A stretch of DNA of 64,000 bases, from assembly GCA_018114805.1 (NCBI GenBank), contig CP073042.1, forward strand, positions 372,001 through 436,000, given 5' to 3'. Each line of letters begins with the position of its first letter. Position 1 is the stretch's first letter. The notes beneath the pieces are model-generated. The model did no database searches. It was not told the origin of the DNA and saw nothing but the letters and a program-made list of their open reading frames with translations. Shown piece by piece: positions 9,695-19,523 of the stretch. The position numbers and the translations under genes are program-made. The DNA is from Candidatus Streptomyces philanthi. Lineage in GTDB: Bacteria > Actinomycetota > Actinomycetes > Streptomycetales > Streptomycetaceae.

Positions 9695-10538
9695 TCCGGA
9701 GACCCAGTCCGCCTGGGTTCCCGAGGCCGACGAGTGCGGTGACGACACGGACGACATGCCGCTGTCAACGCGGCTGTCGATAGCGGACACGCTCACGCTC
9801 GGCAACGCCACCTGCGGCTTCATGGCCGTGTACTTCACCACCACCGGCGTCCTCATCCCGCACCTGACGGGCAACGAGGACGGCGGGATGGCCCGGCACA
9901 GCGCCGCCACCGCGGTGATGCTGATGCTGCTCGCCTCGGTCTTCGACCTCTTCGACGGGCTCGTGGCGCGCAAGCTGCGCAGCTCGGCGATGGGCGCGGA
10001 GCTGGACAACCTCTCCGACCTGATCAGCTTCGGCCTCGCCCCGGCGTACTTCGTCGTGGTGTGGGGCATGGTCGCCGACGACGCCTATCAGCGGGTATCG
10101 GCGGTGGCCGCGATCGTGGTCCTGCTCGCCGTCGTGCTCAGGCTCGCCAGATTCTCCTGTGTGCCCCTGCGCGACGGCGTCTTCCAGGGCATGCCAAGCC
10201 CCTTCGGGGCGCTGACCGTGATCTCCGTGGTCCTGCTCGAGCTGCCGTTCTTCCCGACCCTGCTGGCCATCGTGGGCGTCGCCTGGCTGATGGTGAGCCG
10301 CGTGGAGTACCCCAAGCCGCGCGGGTTGCTCGCGCTGGCCATGCTGGGGTGGATCGTGCTGAGCATGGGCCTGCTGGCCGCCTGGGCCTTCGAGGCCCCC
10401 GGTGGCGAGCTGCTGCTCCAGACCGGCTGCGCGCTCCAGGTGGTGCTGGGCGCGGTGATCCCGCTGTTCGCGACGGCCCGCCGGGTCAACACGTTCCGGG
10501 ACAACCGGCGCGAGGCACGGGCGACGCAGTTGCCGTAA
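9681..10538 (+). CDS. pssA: CDP-diacylglycerol--serine O-phosphatidyltransferase
   Basis: Makes phosphatidylserine from CDP-diacylglycerol and serine; Psd then decarboxylates it. The 285-residue integral membrane protein has several hydrophobic helices and the CDP-alcohol phosphatidyltransferase motif around 9953-10020: DGLVAR ... G ... ELDNLSD. The spacing between AR and the Gly is seven residues rather than the usual eight. The start is TTG 9681, supported by a G-rich ribosome site (9666-9672) and by overlap with psd. A strong hairpin ends the transcript just downstream. Confidence 0.92.
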   Translation: MTVVDPETQSAWVPEADECGDDTDDMPLSTRLSIADTLTLGNATCGFMAVYFTTTGVLIPHLTGNEDGGMARHSAATAVMLMLLASVFDLFDGLVARKLRSSAMGAELDNLSDLISFGLAPAYFVVVWGMVADDAYQRVSAVAAIVVLLAVVLRLARFSCVPLRDGVFQGMPSPFGALTVISVVLLELPFFPTLLAIVGVAWLMVSRVEYPKPRGLLALAMLGWIVLSMGLLAAWAFEAPGGELLLQTGCALQVVLGAVIPLFATARRVNTFRDNRREARATQLP

Positions 10539-10564
10539 CGGGCGCGTCCCCCGACACGTACGAA

Positions 10565-10599
10565 ACGAAGGGCCCGAGCGTCTCGCTCGGGCCCTTCGT
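10565..10599 (+). terminator. bidirectional intrinsic terminator between pssA and the glycerate kinase gene
   Basis: A 16-bp perfect stem (ACGAAGGGCCCGAGCG paired with its complement) with a 3-nt TCT loop lies 26 bp after the pssA stop and before the convergent glycerate kinase gene. Its position and symmetry suit termination of both transcripts. Confidence 0.85.
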
Positions 10600-10650
10600 C
10601 GTGCCCGGCCCGGAGCCGCTGTTCCCGGGCCACCGGGCAGGCGCCGGCGG

Positions 10651-11820
10651 TCAGGTCAGGAAGTCGGCCGCGACGCGGGCGGCGAGGCGCTCCAGGAGCA
10701 GGCCCGCCTCGGCCACGCAGCGCGCCGGGTCGGGTTCGAGCGTGGTCAGGGCGTACGCGCGGCGCAGGCCCGCCTGCCGCAGGGCGGCGGCGTCCAGCGC
10801 GAGCCGCCCGCACACCGCGACCACCGGCACGCCGCGCTCCCAGGCCGCCGCGGCCACCCCGGCCGGGGCCTTGCCGCGCAGGGTCTGGGCGTCGAGCGAG
10901 CCCTCGCCGGTGATTACCAGGTCGGCACGGGCCAGCTCCGCGGCGAAGCCGAGCACGTCGAGCAGCACCTCGATGCCGGGCCGGAACTCCGCGCCGAGCC
11001 CGACCAACGCCCCGTAGCCGACGCCGCCCGCCGCGCCGGCTCCCGGCGCGTGGACGTGCGCGGCGGCGCGCGGACCCACCGCGCCCTCCAGTACCTGTGC
11101 GTAGTGCGTCAGGGCCGCCTCCAGGGCCGCCACGTCCGCCGCGCCGGCGCCCTTCTGCGGCCCGTAGACCGCGGCGGCGCCCTGCGGGCCGGTGAGCGGG
11201 TTGTCGACGTCGCTGGCGAGGGTGACGGCCGTGGCCGCCAAGCGGGCGTCGAGCCCCGACAGGTCGGCCGTGGCAAGGTGGCGCAGCGCCCCGCCGCCGG
11301 GGCCGATCGGGCGGCCCCGCGCGTCGCGCAGGCGCGCCCCGAGCGTCGTGAGCATGCCGGCGCCGCCGTCGGTGGTGGCGCTGCCGCCGACGCCGAGGAC
11401 GATGTCGCGGGCGCCCGCGTCCAGCGCGGCGCGCAGCAGCTCCCCCGTGCCGTACGTGGTGGCGGTCAGCGGCGCGAAGGTGCCATCAGGCAGGTGCCGC
11501 ATCCCGGAGGCCTCGGCCATCTCGACGACGGCGCTCGCGCCGCGCAGCGCGTACGCGGCGTCCACCGGGGCGCCCAGCGGCCCGGTGACCCGGACCGCGC
11601 GCCGCTCGAAACCGGCCGCGACGGCGGCCTCCACCGTGCCGTCGCCGCCGTCGGCGACCGGCACCGCCGCGACGCGCACGCCCGGCGCCGCCGCGCACAG
11701 GCCGACCGTGAGGTGCTCAGCGACCCGTACGGCCGTCAGCGAGCCCTTGAACTTGTCCGCGGCGATCAGCACCCGCGCCGGGCCGCCCCCGCCCCCTTCG
11801 CCGCCCCCGGCCCCGCTCAC
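10651..11820 (-). CDS. glycerate kinase (GarK/GlxK family)
   Basis: Phosphorylates D-glycerate using ATP. The conserved protein begins VLIAADKFKGSLTA and continues with VADGGDGTVEA, VEMAEASGMRHL, GVGGSATTDGGAGML, SDVDNPLTG, YGPQKGA and VITGEGSLDAQTLRGKAP, the full set of glycerate kinase type II motifs over about 370 residues. The frame stays open far upstream (to 12111), but that extension is Pro/Gly-rich and not conserved. GTG 11820 (12 residues before the conserved core) or GTG 11772 (within it) is the likely start; I use 11820. Convergent with pssA and divergent from the BCCT transporter gene. The downstream use of glycerate is not indicated by the neighbours. Confidence 0.88.
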   Translation of the reverse strand: MSGAGGGEGGGGGPARVLIAADKFKGSLTAVRVAEHLTVGLCAAAPGVRVAAVPVADGGDGTVEAAVAAGFERRAVRVTGPLGAPVDAAYALRGASAVVEMAEASGMRHLPDGTFAPLTATTYGTGELLRAALDAGARDIVLGVGGSATTDGGAGMLTTLGARLRDARGRPIGPGGGALRHLATADLSGLDARLAATAVTLASDVDNPLTGPQGAAAVYGPQKGAGAADVAALEAALTHYAQVLEGAVGPRAAAHVHAPGAGAAGGVGYGALVGLGAEFRPGIEVLLDVLGFAAELARADLVITGEGSLDAQTLRGKAPAGVAAAAWERGVPVVAVCGRLALDAAALRQAGLRRAYALTTLEPDPARCVAEAGLLLERLAARVAADFLT

Positions 11821-12263
11821 GCGTCGCGCGGCCTCGCGCGCGGCGGCGGGCCGGTCGCCGTGGGCGGGCCGGGCCGGCTCGCCGCCCGCGTCCGGGTGGC
11901 CCGCGCCCGGATGGTCGGCGGTGCCGGCGCGGGGGTCCCGGGCCCGTCCGGCGGAGCCGAGCGGAGCCGGTCGTACCCCATCGCATGGCGGGCCGGGCAC
12001 CGTGGGCGCGGAGTGTGGTGAAGTGGGCATCGTCGGGACCGTCGGTGGTGGCACCGGGGGTCGGGGGCCGTGCGGTGTCGGTCGGATGTCGGTCGTGGCG
12101 GCGTACGTCACCTGGTGTCTCCCTGGTCCCGGCCGTGCCCGCGCACGGGCGCTGGCGCCGCCGTGACCCTACCCGCGGGGTCCGCGCTGCCCGCGGTCGT
12201 AGTGGTGGCCAAACGGCGCGCCACGGCGGCATCTCCTGCTTTATCGCACCATAGTCGTGCGCC
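11821..12263. other. 443-bp divergent spacer between the glycerate kinase and BCCT genes
   Basis: Holds the upstream regions of two divergent genes. Both strands carry open frames, but they are low-complexity (Pro, Gly, Arg-rich) and resemble no protein I know. No convincing promoter or hairpin was found. The last 80 bp before the BCCT start are less GC-rich and probably contain its promoter. Confidence 0.5.
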
Positions 12264-13997
12264 ATGAGTACCGCGTCTACCCAGTCCACCAATCTACCGC
12301 CCGACCCGGACGAGACCCCGGCCGAAGTGCACGACCCGCCGCCCGACCGGGCGATCGTCACCATCGGGCTGGTAGCCGTGGTGGCCGTGCTGGCCGCCGT
12401 CGGCTGGGCCGCGCTCGCCAAGGACAACTTCGCCGACACCTCGGACTCCGCCCTGAACTGGGTGCTCACCAACTTCGGCTGGCTCTTCGTGGTGGCCGCC
12501 GACGTGTTCCTGGTGCTGTGCCTGTACATCGCGGTCAGCCGGTACGGCCGGATCAAGCTGGGCCGGGACGAGGACGAGCCGGAGTTCGGCAACCTCGCCT
12601 GGATCGCCATGATGTTCAGCGCCGGCATGGGCATCGGCCTGATGTTCTACGGCGTCGGCGAGCCCGTGCTGCACTACACCGACCCGCCGCCGTCCAGCGG
12701 CGTGAAGCCGGGCACGGGCGAGGCGGCGCGCACGGCGATGGAGTACTCGTTCTTCCACTGGACCTTCATGCCCTGGGCGATCTACGGCACGGCCGGTCCC
12801 GCCCTCGCCTACGTCGTCTTCCGCAAGGGCCGGGGCAACCGGCTCAGCTCCGTGTTCGTCCCGCTCATCGGCGAGCGGCGGGCCGACGGCTGGCCGGGCC
12901 GGATGATCGACCTGCTCGCCGTCTTCGCGACCGTCTTCGGCACCGCGACCAGCCTGGGCCTCGGCGCCCTGCAGGTCGCGGAGGGGCTCGACCTCACCGC
13001 CGGCGTGGACAACACCAAGACGGTGCAGCTCGTGATCATCTGCGCCCTGTCGGCGGCCTTCGTGCTCTCCGCCTTCTCCGGCCTGCACAAGGGCGTCAAG
13101 TGGCTGAGCACGCTCAACATCGTGCTCGCCGCGCTGCTGATGCTGTTCGTCTTCGTCGTCGGCCCGACGGTGTACGTGCTCGACAGCGTCCCGGCGAGCA
13201 TCGGCGGCTACCTCAACGACCTGCTGCCGATGGCCTCGCACACCGGTGCCTTCACCGACCGGAGCTGGCTCGGCACCTGGACGATCTTCTACTGGGCCTG
13301 GTGGCTGTCCTGGGCGCCGTTCGTGGGCACCTTCATCGCCCGCATCTCACAGGGCCGCACCATTCGCGAGTTCCTGATCGGGGTGCTGCTGGTGCCCAGT
13401 GGCGCGACCATGATCTGGTTCTGCGTGATGGGCGGGAGCGCCATCCGACTGGACTCCAGCGGCACCGCCGACCTCACCGAGAAGGTCAAGGACGGGGCGG
13501 AGGCCTCGCTGTTCGGCATGTTGGACGCGCTGCCGCTGGGCGCCGCGACCGCCTGGCTGGCTATGGCCCTGGTCATGACGTACTTCATCACCAGCGCCGA
13601 CTCCGCCTCGCTGGTCATGGGCTCGCTGACCAGCCGTGGGTCGCTGCACCCGCGCACCTGGCTGGTCGTCGCCTGGGGCATCCTGATGGCGTCGGTGGCA
13701 GCGGTGCTGCTGGTTGCCGGCGGTCTGGACGCGTTGAAGACGGCCACCATCCTGGTGGCGCTGCCGTTCGTGCTGGTGATGCTGGCGCTGTGCTGGTCGC
13801 TGCTGCGGGAGCTGCGGACGGACCCGGGGGCCGGGCCGAAGCGGCACCACGCGATGCACGGGCTGCGGGACGCGATGCGCGCGATGATAGGCGAGGCGCT
13901 CACCGAGCAGACCCCCACCCGGCACCACCGGCTGCGCCGGGCCGCCGAGCGGGCCGCGGACCGCGAGGACTCGGACTCCTCCGGCGGCTCCGGCTGA
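12264..13997 (+). CDS. BCCT-family transporter (betaine/choline/carnitine)
   Basis: A sodium- or proton-coupled importer of quaternary ammonium compounds such as glycine betaine or choline. The 577-residue protein has a short hydrophilic N terminus and about 12 hydrophobic helices. Family signatures are present: MMFSAGMGIGLMFYGVGEP, HWTFMPWAIY, the Trp-rich motif WTIFYWAWWLSWAPFVG, ISQGRTIREF, and YFITSADSASLVMG. The C-terminal tail of about 65 residues is charged (Arg/Glu/Asp), as in osmosensing BCCT carriers. No classical ribosome site precedes ATG 12264. Substrate is not predictable. A hairpin lies shortly after the stop. Confidence 0.92.
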   Translation: MSTASTQSTNLPPDPDETPAEVHDPPPDRAIVTIGLVAVVAVLAAVGWAALAKDNFADTSDSALNWVLTNFGWLFVVAADVFLVLCLYIAVSRYGRIKLGRDEDEPEFGNLAWIAMMFSAGMGIGLMFYGVGEPVLHYTDPPPSSGVKPGTGEAARTAMEYSFFHWTFMPWAIYGTAGPALAYVVFRKGRGNRLSSVFVPLIGERRADGWPGRMIDLLAVFATVFGTATSLGLGALQVAEGLDLTAGVDNTKTVQLVIICALSAAFVLSAFSGLHKGVKWLSTLNIVLAALLMLFVFVVGPTVYVLDSVPASIGGYLNDLLPMASHTGAFTDRSWLGTWTIFYWAWWLSWAPFVGTFIARISQGRTIREFLIGVLLVPSGATMIWFCVMGGSAIRLDSSGTADLTEKVKDGAEASLFGMLDALPLGAATAWLAMALVMTYFITSADSASLVMGSLTSRGSLHPRTWLVVAWGILMASVAAVLLVAGGLDALKTATILVALPFVLVMLALCWSLLRELRTDPGAGPKRHHAMHGLRDAMRAMIGEALTEQTPTRHHRLRRAAERAADREDSDSSGGSG

Positions 13998-14015
13998 GGC
14001 ACAGTGCCCGCGCCC

Positions 14016-14065
14016 GGCCTTCCCGCGCCGCGTTGGTCGGCCGGCCGGCGCGGTGCGGGAAGGCC
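14016..14065 (+). terminator. candidate terminator after the BCCT gene
   Basis: Arms GGCCTTCCCGC (14016-14026) and GCGGGAAGGCC (14055-14065) pair perfectly, with further GC pairing inside the 28-nt loop. It lies about 20 bp after the transporter stop. There is no T-run, as usual in this GC range. Confidence 0.45.
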
Positions 14066-14198
14066 GCGGCTGGGCCGCCCGTAATCCGCGGGCTCTCGCC
14101 GAAGCGGTGGACGTACAGTGCGCTCGTAGGCCACACGATCTTCGAGTGCTCCGTCGGAGCCGCGTGCTCCCTCGGAGCGGAAAGCGCAGGGCGCCCGC

Positions 14199-14770
14199 AT
14201 GACCTCCCCCGCGGCCGCCGTACGCCTCGCCACCCGCGGCGACGTGCCGCGCGCGACCGCGACGCTGACCCGGGCCTTCGCTGACTACGCCTTTACCCGG
14301 CACACGGTCTCCGCCGACGACCACCTGCGCCGCGTCGCGGAGTTCCAGGAGCTGTTCATCGACCGGATCGGGCTCGCGCACGGTCGGGTCTGGGTCGGCG
14401 ACGAGGGGGCGGCGGTGGCCGTGTGGACCACACCGGAGACCGTCGCCGCCGGCGCCGTCATCACCGAGCTGGCGCCGCGCTTCGCGGAGCTGGCGGGCGA
14501 CCGGGCCACGGCGTTCGAGCAGGCCGAGGAGGCGCTGTCACCGCACTGCCCGCAGGGGCCGGCGTGGTTCCTGGGATCGGTGGGCGTGGATCCCGCGCGG
14601 TGCTCGCGCCCGGCATCGAGGCGGCCGAGCGCGCGGGGGTACCGGCCTACCTGGAGACCTCCGAGGCCCGGAACGTGGCCTTCTACCAGCGCCTGGGCTT
14701 CTCCGTCAGCGCGGAGGTCGAGCTACCCGGCGGCGGGCCGCTGATCTGGGCCATGACGCGGCACGGCTAA
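14199..14770 (+). pseudogene. GNAT-family N-acetyltransferase, acetyl-CoA loop deleted and frame shifted
   Basis: The N-terminal part (MTSPAAAVRLATRGDVPRAT ... WFLGSVGVDP) is a clear GNAT fold up to beta-strand 4. The C-terminal part (AVLAPGIEAAERAGVPAYLE, then SEARNVAFYQRLGF) follows in another frame from about 14595. The joint falls where the family has the acetyl-CoA pyrophosphate-binding motif (R/Q-x-x-G-x-G/A), and that motif is missing. A deletion of about 22-25 bp (length 3n+1) explains both the lost residues and the shift. As given, no functional acetyltransferase can be made. Real decay or assembly error cannot be separated here. Confidence 0.75.
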
Positions 14771-15048
14771 CGCGACCGGTCGGGGCCGCCCGGCGGCGGA
14801 ACCGCGCGGGCCGGCCGGGCGGTCGCCGGTGTCCGGTGGCCCGTATCCGGTGGCGCGCGGAGGCCGGCGCGCCCTTCGTCGGCCGCCGCCCGGCGCCATG
14901 GACCTCACGCGGCCCCTGGCTGGTCTCCCCCGGCGAGGTGGCCGCCGTCGTCGGGTTCGCCGACGGTGCCTGGCGGGCTGAGCGGGCCTGCTCGCCGAGG
15001 CCCGCGCGCCGCTCGACTGAGTTGGCTCCCGCCGTGCTTGTCACGGCC

Positions 15049-15597
15049 TCAGAAGAGCTGTTCCTGGGCCGCCTGCTCCGTGGCGTCGGCCACGAACCCG
15101 CCGTCCAGGCACTGGATGCGGCCCCGCTCGAAGTCCAGCAGTTGGCGCTTGCGCTGGAGTCCGCCGCCGTAGCCGGTGAGGCTGCTGGTGGAGCCGATGA
15201 CCCGGTGGCAGGGGACGACGATGCTGATCGGGTTCTTGCCGTTGGCCAGTCCCACCGCGCGCGCCGCGCTCGGCTGCCCGATGGCCTCGGCGAGTTGCCA
15301 GTAGGAGATGGTCACGGCGTGCGGGATGGACCGCAGCTCCTCCCAGACCCGGCGCTGGAACGGCGTGCCGGACAGGTGGATCGGCAGCCCGGAGAAGTCG
15401 GTGCGGCGGCCGTCGAAGTACTCCGCGAGCTGGTCGATGGCCGCGGCGAAGGGCACCTCGTCCCGTTCGCCGAAGGTCTCCAGCGGCGGCTGGTGCCGGC
15501 GGTCGGTCATGTAGAGACCGGAGAGCACCCCGTCGGTGGCCACCAGGGTGAGCGGACCGCAGGGGCTGTCGATGAGGGTGTGGACGCGTACGGGCAC
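15049..15597 (-). CDS. ogt: methylated-DNA--protein-cysteine methyltransferase
   Basis: Suicide repair enzyme that removes alkyl groups from O6-alkylguanine in DNA. The 182-residue protein has the substrate-binding helix-turn-helix ([25 protein letters not shown]), the Asn hinge in [10 protein letters not shown], and the active-site motif [10 protein letters not shown] with acceptor Cys130. GTG 15597 is the preferred start because AAGGAG lies about 11 bp upstream. It lies 104 bp downstream of ada-alkA on the same strand; the pair forms an adaptive-response repair unit. Confidence 0.92.
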   Translation of the reverse strand: MPVRVHTLIDSPCGPLTLVATDGVLSGLYMTDRRHQPPLETFGERDEVPFAAAIDQLAEYFDGRRTDFSGLPIHLSGTPFQRRVWEELRSIPHAVTISYWQLAEAIGQPSAARAVGLANGKNPISIVVPCHRVIGSTSSLTGYGGGLQRKRQLLDFERGRIQCLDGGFVADATEQAAQEQLF

Positions 15598-15700
15598 GGC
15601 AGGTAGCTCTCCTTGGGCTCGGGCTGAGTGAGGGTATCGGGGGCGGTGCGGGAGGCGCACGCCGCGGGCGTCGGCCGCGCGCGGGGGCGGGCGGGGCGCT

Positions 15701-17165
15701 TCAGGCGGGCAGCAGGTTGATCGGGTGGTCCTCGGTGGCCCACAGGTACTGCACGGCGTACGCGCGCCAGGGCCGCCACCTGGCGCTGTGCTGGACGAGC
15801 GCCCCGGGGGTGCTCGTCAGGCCGAGGCCCTCGGCGGCGCGGCGGATGCCGAGGTCGGTGGGGAGGAAGGCGTCCGGGTCGCCGAGGGCGCGCATCGCGA
15901 TCACCTCCACGGTCCACGGGCCGATGCCGGGCAGGTCCGCCAACTGGGCGCGGTCGCGGTCGCAGTCGCTGCCGACGCCGAGCGTGATGGCGCCGGAGGC
16001 GAGCGCGTCGATCAGCGTGCCGAGGGTGGCCCGCCGGGTCCGCGGCATGGCCAGGGCCTGCGGGTCGTGGCCGGCCAGCGCCTCGGTACTGGGGAACAGG
16101 TGGGTGAGGCCGCCGGCCGGGTCGTCCACCGGCTCCCCGTGCGCGGTGACCAGCCGGCCGGCGTGGGTGCGGGCGGCGGCCGTGGAGACCTGCTGGCCGA
16201 GCACGGCCCGTACGGCGAACTCGTCGGCGTCCACGGTGCGCGGCACCCGGCGCCCGGGCGCCTTGTCCACCAAGGGGGCCAGCTCCGCGTCCGTGCGCAG
16301 CAGGTCGTCGGTGACGACCGAGTAGGCGTCCAGGTCGAGCATGCGGCGGCAGCGACTGATGGCGGCCAGGTCGCGCTAGTCGGTCAGCGAGAGCTGACGG
16401 CCGATGTGGTCGGGCGCCGGCCGGAGGCTGACGATGCCGTGCCCGTACGGCAGGCGCAGCGTGCGCCGGTACACGCCGTCGCGCCACTCCTTCCACGCCG
16501 GGCACGGCGGTGGCGGCGAGGTGGCCGAAGAGGTTGTCCGGGCACAGCGGGGCGCGGAAGGGCAGCCGGAGGCTGAGCACGCCGGGCGCGGTGGGCCGGT
16601 CGCCGCGGCGGGTGCGCCCGCGCAGCTCCGTCGGGGAGAGGACGAAGACCTCCCGCACGGTCTCGTTGAACCTGCGGATGCTGGCAAAGCCGGCGGCGAA
16701 GGCGACCTCGGCCATCGGCAGCTCGCTGGTCTCGATCAGCAGCCGGGCGGTCTGCGCGCGCTGTGCGCGGGCCAGTGCGAGCGGGCCGGCGCCGAGTTCG
16801 GCCAGGAGCTGGCGCTCGATCTGTCGGGTGCTGTAGCCGAGCCTGGCGGCCAGGCCGGGGACGCCCTCGCGGTCCACCACGCCGTCGGCGATCAGCCGCA
16901 TGGCCCGGGCGACGAGGTCGGCGCGCTCGTTCCACTGCGGGGAGCCGGGGCTGGCGTCCGGGCGGCAGCGCTTGCAGGCGCGGAACCCGGCCTGCTGGGC
17001 GGCGAAGCTCGGGTAGAACGTCATGTTCTCGACCTTGGGCGGCACCACCGGGCAGCTCGGGCGGCAGTAGATGCGGGTGGTGAGCACGGCGGTGAAGAAC
17101 CAGCCGTCGAAGCGGGCGTCCTTGGACTGGACGGCTCTCACGCACCGGTCGAAGTCAGAGTGCAT
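15701..17165 (-). CDS. Ada-type methyl-phosphotriester repair activator fused to AlkA DNA glycosylase (frame broken)
   Basis: Bifunctional alkylation-response protein of about 487 residues. The N-terminal zinc domain has four Cys at 34, 38, 64 and 67 ([17 protein letters not shown]), with Cys34 the expected methyl acceptor. An AraC-type HTH (about 85-180; [30 protein letters not shown]) and an AlkA glycosylase half follow, with helix-hairpin-helix [19 protein letters not shown] and catalytic Asp in [11 protein letters not shown]. Two lesions: a frameshift near 16500 (after LAATAVP), and an in-frame TAG at 16376-16378 between LSLTD and [12 protein letters not shown]. Both flanks align with the family, so sequence error or very recent mutation is likely. 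Probably activates itself and ogt downstream when methylated. Confidence 0.85.
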
Positions 17166-17341
17166 GCGCCCAGCATCGCGGGTGCGCACGGCTGGGGCTC
17201 GCGGAAATCCGACATGGCCCTGGAGCCGCACTCATCTGGCTGATCTTGATCCATCGGCCCGCCGTCTCGCCCCCGTCGCGCTCCTGCCCGCCCCGCCCCG
17301 GCACCGGCACGCCGGCGGCGGGGCGAGGTAGCGGGGGCCCA

Positions 17342-18074
17342 TCAGGCCGGTCGCACGTCGAGGCCGGCGAGGCGGGTGGTGGCGGGGTGCCGTCGGTCAA
17401 CAGCAGGGTGGTGATCCGGTCGGCCGGGCCCGCGGTGAAGTGCACGTGGCCGCCGGGCAGGGGCACGACGGTCTCGTCGGCGGTGGTCGGCAGGCGCAGG
17501 AGGCGGCTCAACCAGTCGGCCGCCGGGGCCGGTTCGGGCGTCTCGATCACGAACCCGGCCAGGTCGTGCGCACCGCGGCGGCTGCCTCCGCCCCGGTAGG
17601 TGTCGAGGATGACCTGCCGGCCGGGCTCGTAGCTGATGAAGAACGGCACCCAGCGCGGGGCGTCCGCGAGGAACGCCTCGCGGAAGGAGACGGGCGAGCC
17701 CTCCTTGGCGAAGGTCACCAACTCGACCTGGTGGCCCGCGCGGCGCAGCCGTTCGGTGGTCGCCGTGGCGTCGGTGACGTTGACCGCGAAGTTGAGCCCA
17801 CCGCCGCCGGCGGCGATCCGTTCCGTCACGAAGGGCATCATCGGCGCCATCGCCCTGCCGTACGGGGAGTCGGCGAACTCCGCGTGGTCCACGACGGTGA
17901 GGATCTCGACGTAGCGCACGTCCAGGCGCCACGCGCCGTTCTGGAAGCCCAGGTAGGGCGGATTGACGTGGGCGGGAAGGCCGGCGGCCGTGTACGCGGC
18001 GATGCTGACGGCACGTCAGGGACACCGTGCAACAGGTGGTCGAACTCCGGTGACTCCGATGACTTCGTGGTCAT
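17342..18074 (-). CDS. VOC-family (glyoxalase-like) protein, frame broken
   Basis: Starts MTTKSSESPEFDHLLHGVPD, continues in a second frame as AAYTAAGLPAHVNPPYLGFQ then RYVEILTVVDHAEF, and ends in a third frame as TRLAGLDVRPA followed by a stop at 17342. Breaks lie near 18010 and 17395. The paired beta-alpha-beta repeats (GLNFAVNVTDATATTERLRR, HDLAGFVIETPEP) and HVHFTAGPADRITTLLL fit the glyoxalase/dioxygenase-like superfamily, also used as glyoxalase_3-type proteins. Without the last shift the frame would run on to 17155, into the ada start region, with non-conserved sequence. Substrate unknown. Confidence 0.7.
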
Positions 18075-18138
18075 GTCCCGCCCTCTCCCGAGAGGTTAGG
18101 TCACCCTAACAAAACCGGGCGCGGTCCGTGTGCCGGCC

Positions 18139-19456
18139 CTACCGGTCGGGCAGCGCGCCCCACACCGCGCGCGCCGCGTGGTGCCCCGACATGCCGTGCA
18201 CGCCGGGACCGGGCGGGGTGGGCCGACGAGCAGAGGAAGATCGCGGGGTGCGCGGTGGCGTAGGGCACGCGGGCCAGCTTGGGGCGCAATACGGTCTGCA
18301 GGCCCGTGAAGGCGCCGCAGGCGATGTCGCCGCCGACGTAGTTGGCGTTGCGGGCGGCCAGTTCGGGCGGGCCGGCGACGGCGCGCCCGAGCACCCGGTT
18401 CCGGAAGCCCGGCGGGAAGCGCTCCAACTGCCGCTCGATGACCTCGGTGGCGTCCCCGCGCCAACCGCTCGGCACGTGCCCGTACGCCCAGAAGGTGTGC
18501 TTGCCGTCGATCTCGCCGAGCGCGGGGCCGACGTGCACGGTGCCGGCGCGGCGCGCCTCGGCGGCCGTCCAGGGCACCGGCCCGTCGAGGGCGTAGTCGA
18601 TCTTGAAGACGGCGGGCCCGTAGCGAAAGCCGCGATAGGCGTCGCCGAGGCCGGCGATGCGGGCGAGCGCGGTGGGCGAGGTGTCGAAGACGTACGCGCG
18701 GGCGGGCGGCAGGTTGTCCAGGCGCTTGACCCCGTAGTGGGTGTGCACGGCGCCGCCGAGTTCGCGCAGGTACGCGACGAGGGCGTCCGTGACGGCCTGC
18801 GAGCCGCCACGGGCGATGGGCCAACCGACCGCGTGCGCGGCGAACGCGAACATCAGGGCCAGGCCGCCGGTGCCGACGCCGCGCAGCGGGGCCACCGCGT
18901 GCCAGGCGAGCCCGGCGAGCAGGCCACGGGCCCTGTCCTGGTGGAAGCGGCGGGCGAGCAGCGCGGCGGGCTGGAGGGCGAGCGAACCGAAGCGCGCCCA
19001 GGTGGCCGGGTCGCGCGGCCGCCCGAGCCACGGGGTGCGCAGGAAGTCGGCGGCCAGCGCCTCCCAGCGGCCGACGAAGGGCGCGACCAGCCGGCGGTAG
19101 GCGCCCGCGTCCCGGGCGCCCAGCGACATCGCGGTCTCCCCCACGGAGCGGGCCAGGACCGCGGCGGTGCCGTCCGGGAACGGATGGGCCATCGGCAGCT
19201 CGGGGTGCAGCCAGGTCAGGCCGTGCCGCTCCAGCGGCATGGCGTTGAAGGCGGGCGAGCCGGCGCCGAGGGGGTGCGCCGCCGAGCACGGGTCGTGCCG
19301 GAACCCGGGCAGGGTCAGCTCCTCGGTGCGGGCACCGCCGCCCGGCGCCTCGCGGGCCTCGAACACCTCCACCGCGTGACCGCGGCGGGCCAGCTCAACG
19401 GCGGCGGTCAGGCCGTTCGGCCCGGCCCCCACCACCACGTCGAGCATCGACGGCAC
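18139..19456 (-). CDS. CrtI/phytoene-dehydrogenase-like FAD oxidoreductase (3' frameshift)
   Basis: FAD-dependent oxidoreductase of about 438 residues. The N-terminal dinucleotide-binding motif [20 protein letters not shown] is followed by [17 protein letters not shown]. Later segments ([70 protein letters not shown]) are typical of the NAD(P)/FAD phytoene desaturase-like family. GTG 19456 has AGGAGG five bases upstream. Near 18215 the frame shifts; the conserved C terminus [20 protein letters not shown] continues in another frame to the stop at 18139. No carotenoid genes are nearby, so carotenoid function is not implied. Confidence 0.82.
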
Positions 19457-19523
19457 ATCGGCCTCCTCGCCTGTGAGGGTCGCCCGCGGTCGTGGCTACG
19501 GCGTGCGCTGCTCGTGCGCCGGC

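Noticed and set aside
11821..12111. N-terminal extension of glycerate kinase
   Set aside because: Pro/Gly-rich, not conserved; the enzyme starts normally near 11820 or 11772.
18139..19456. Carotenoid desaturase (crtI)
   Set aside because: Only family-level similarity and no other carotenoid gene nearby.
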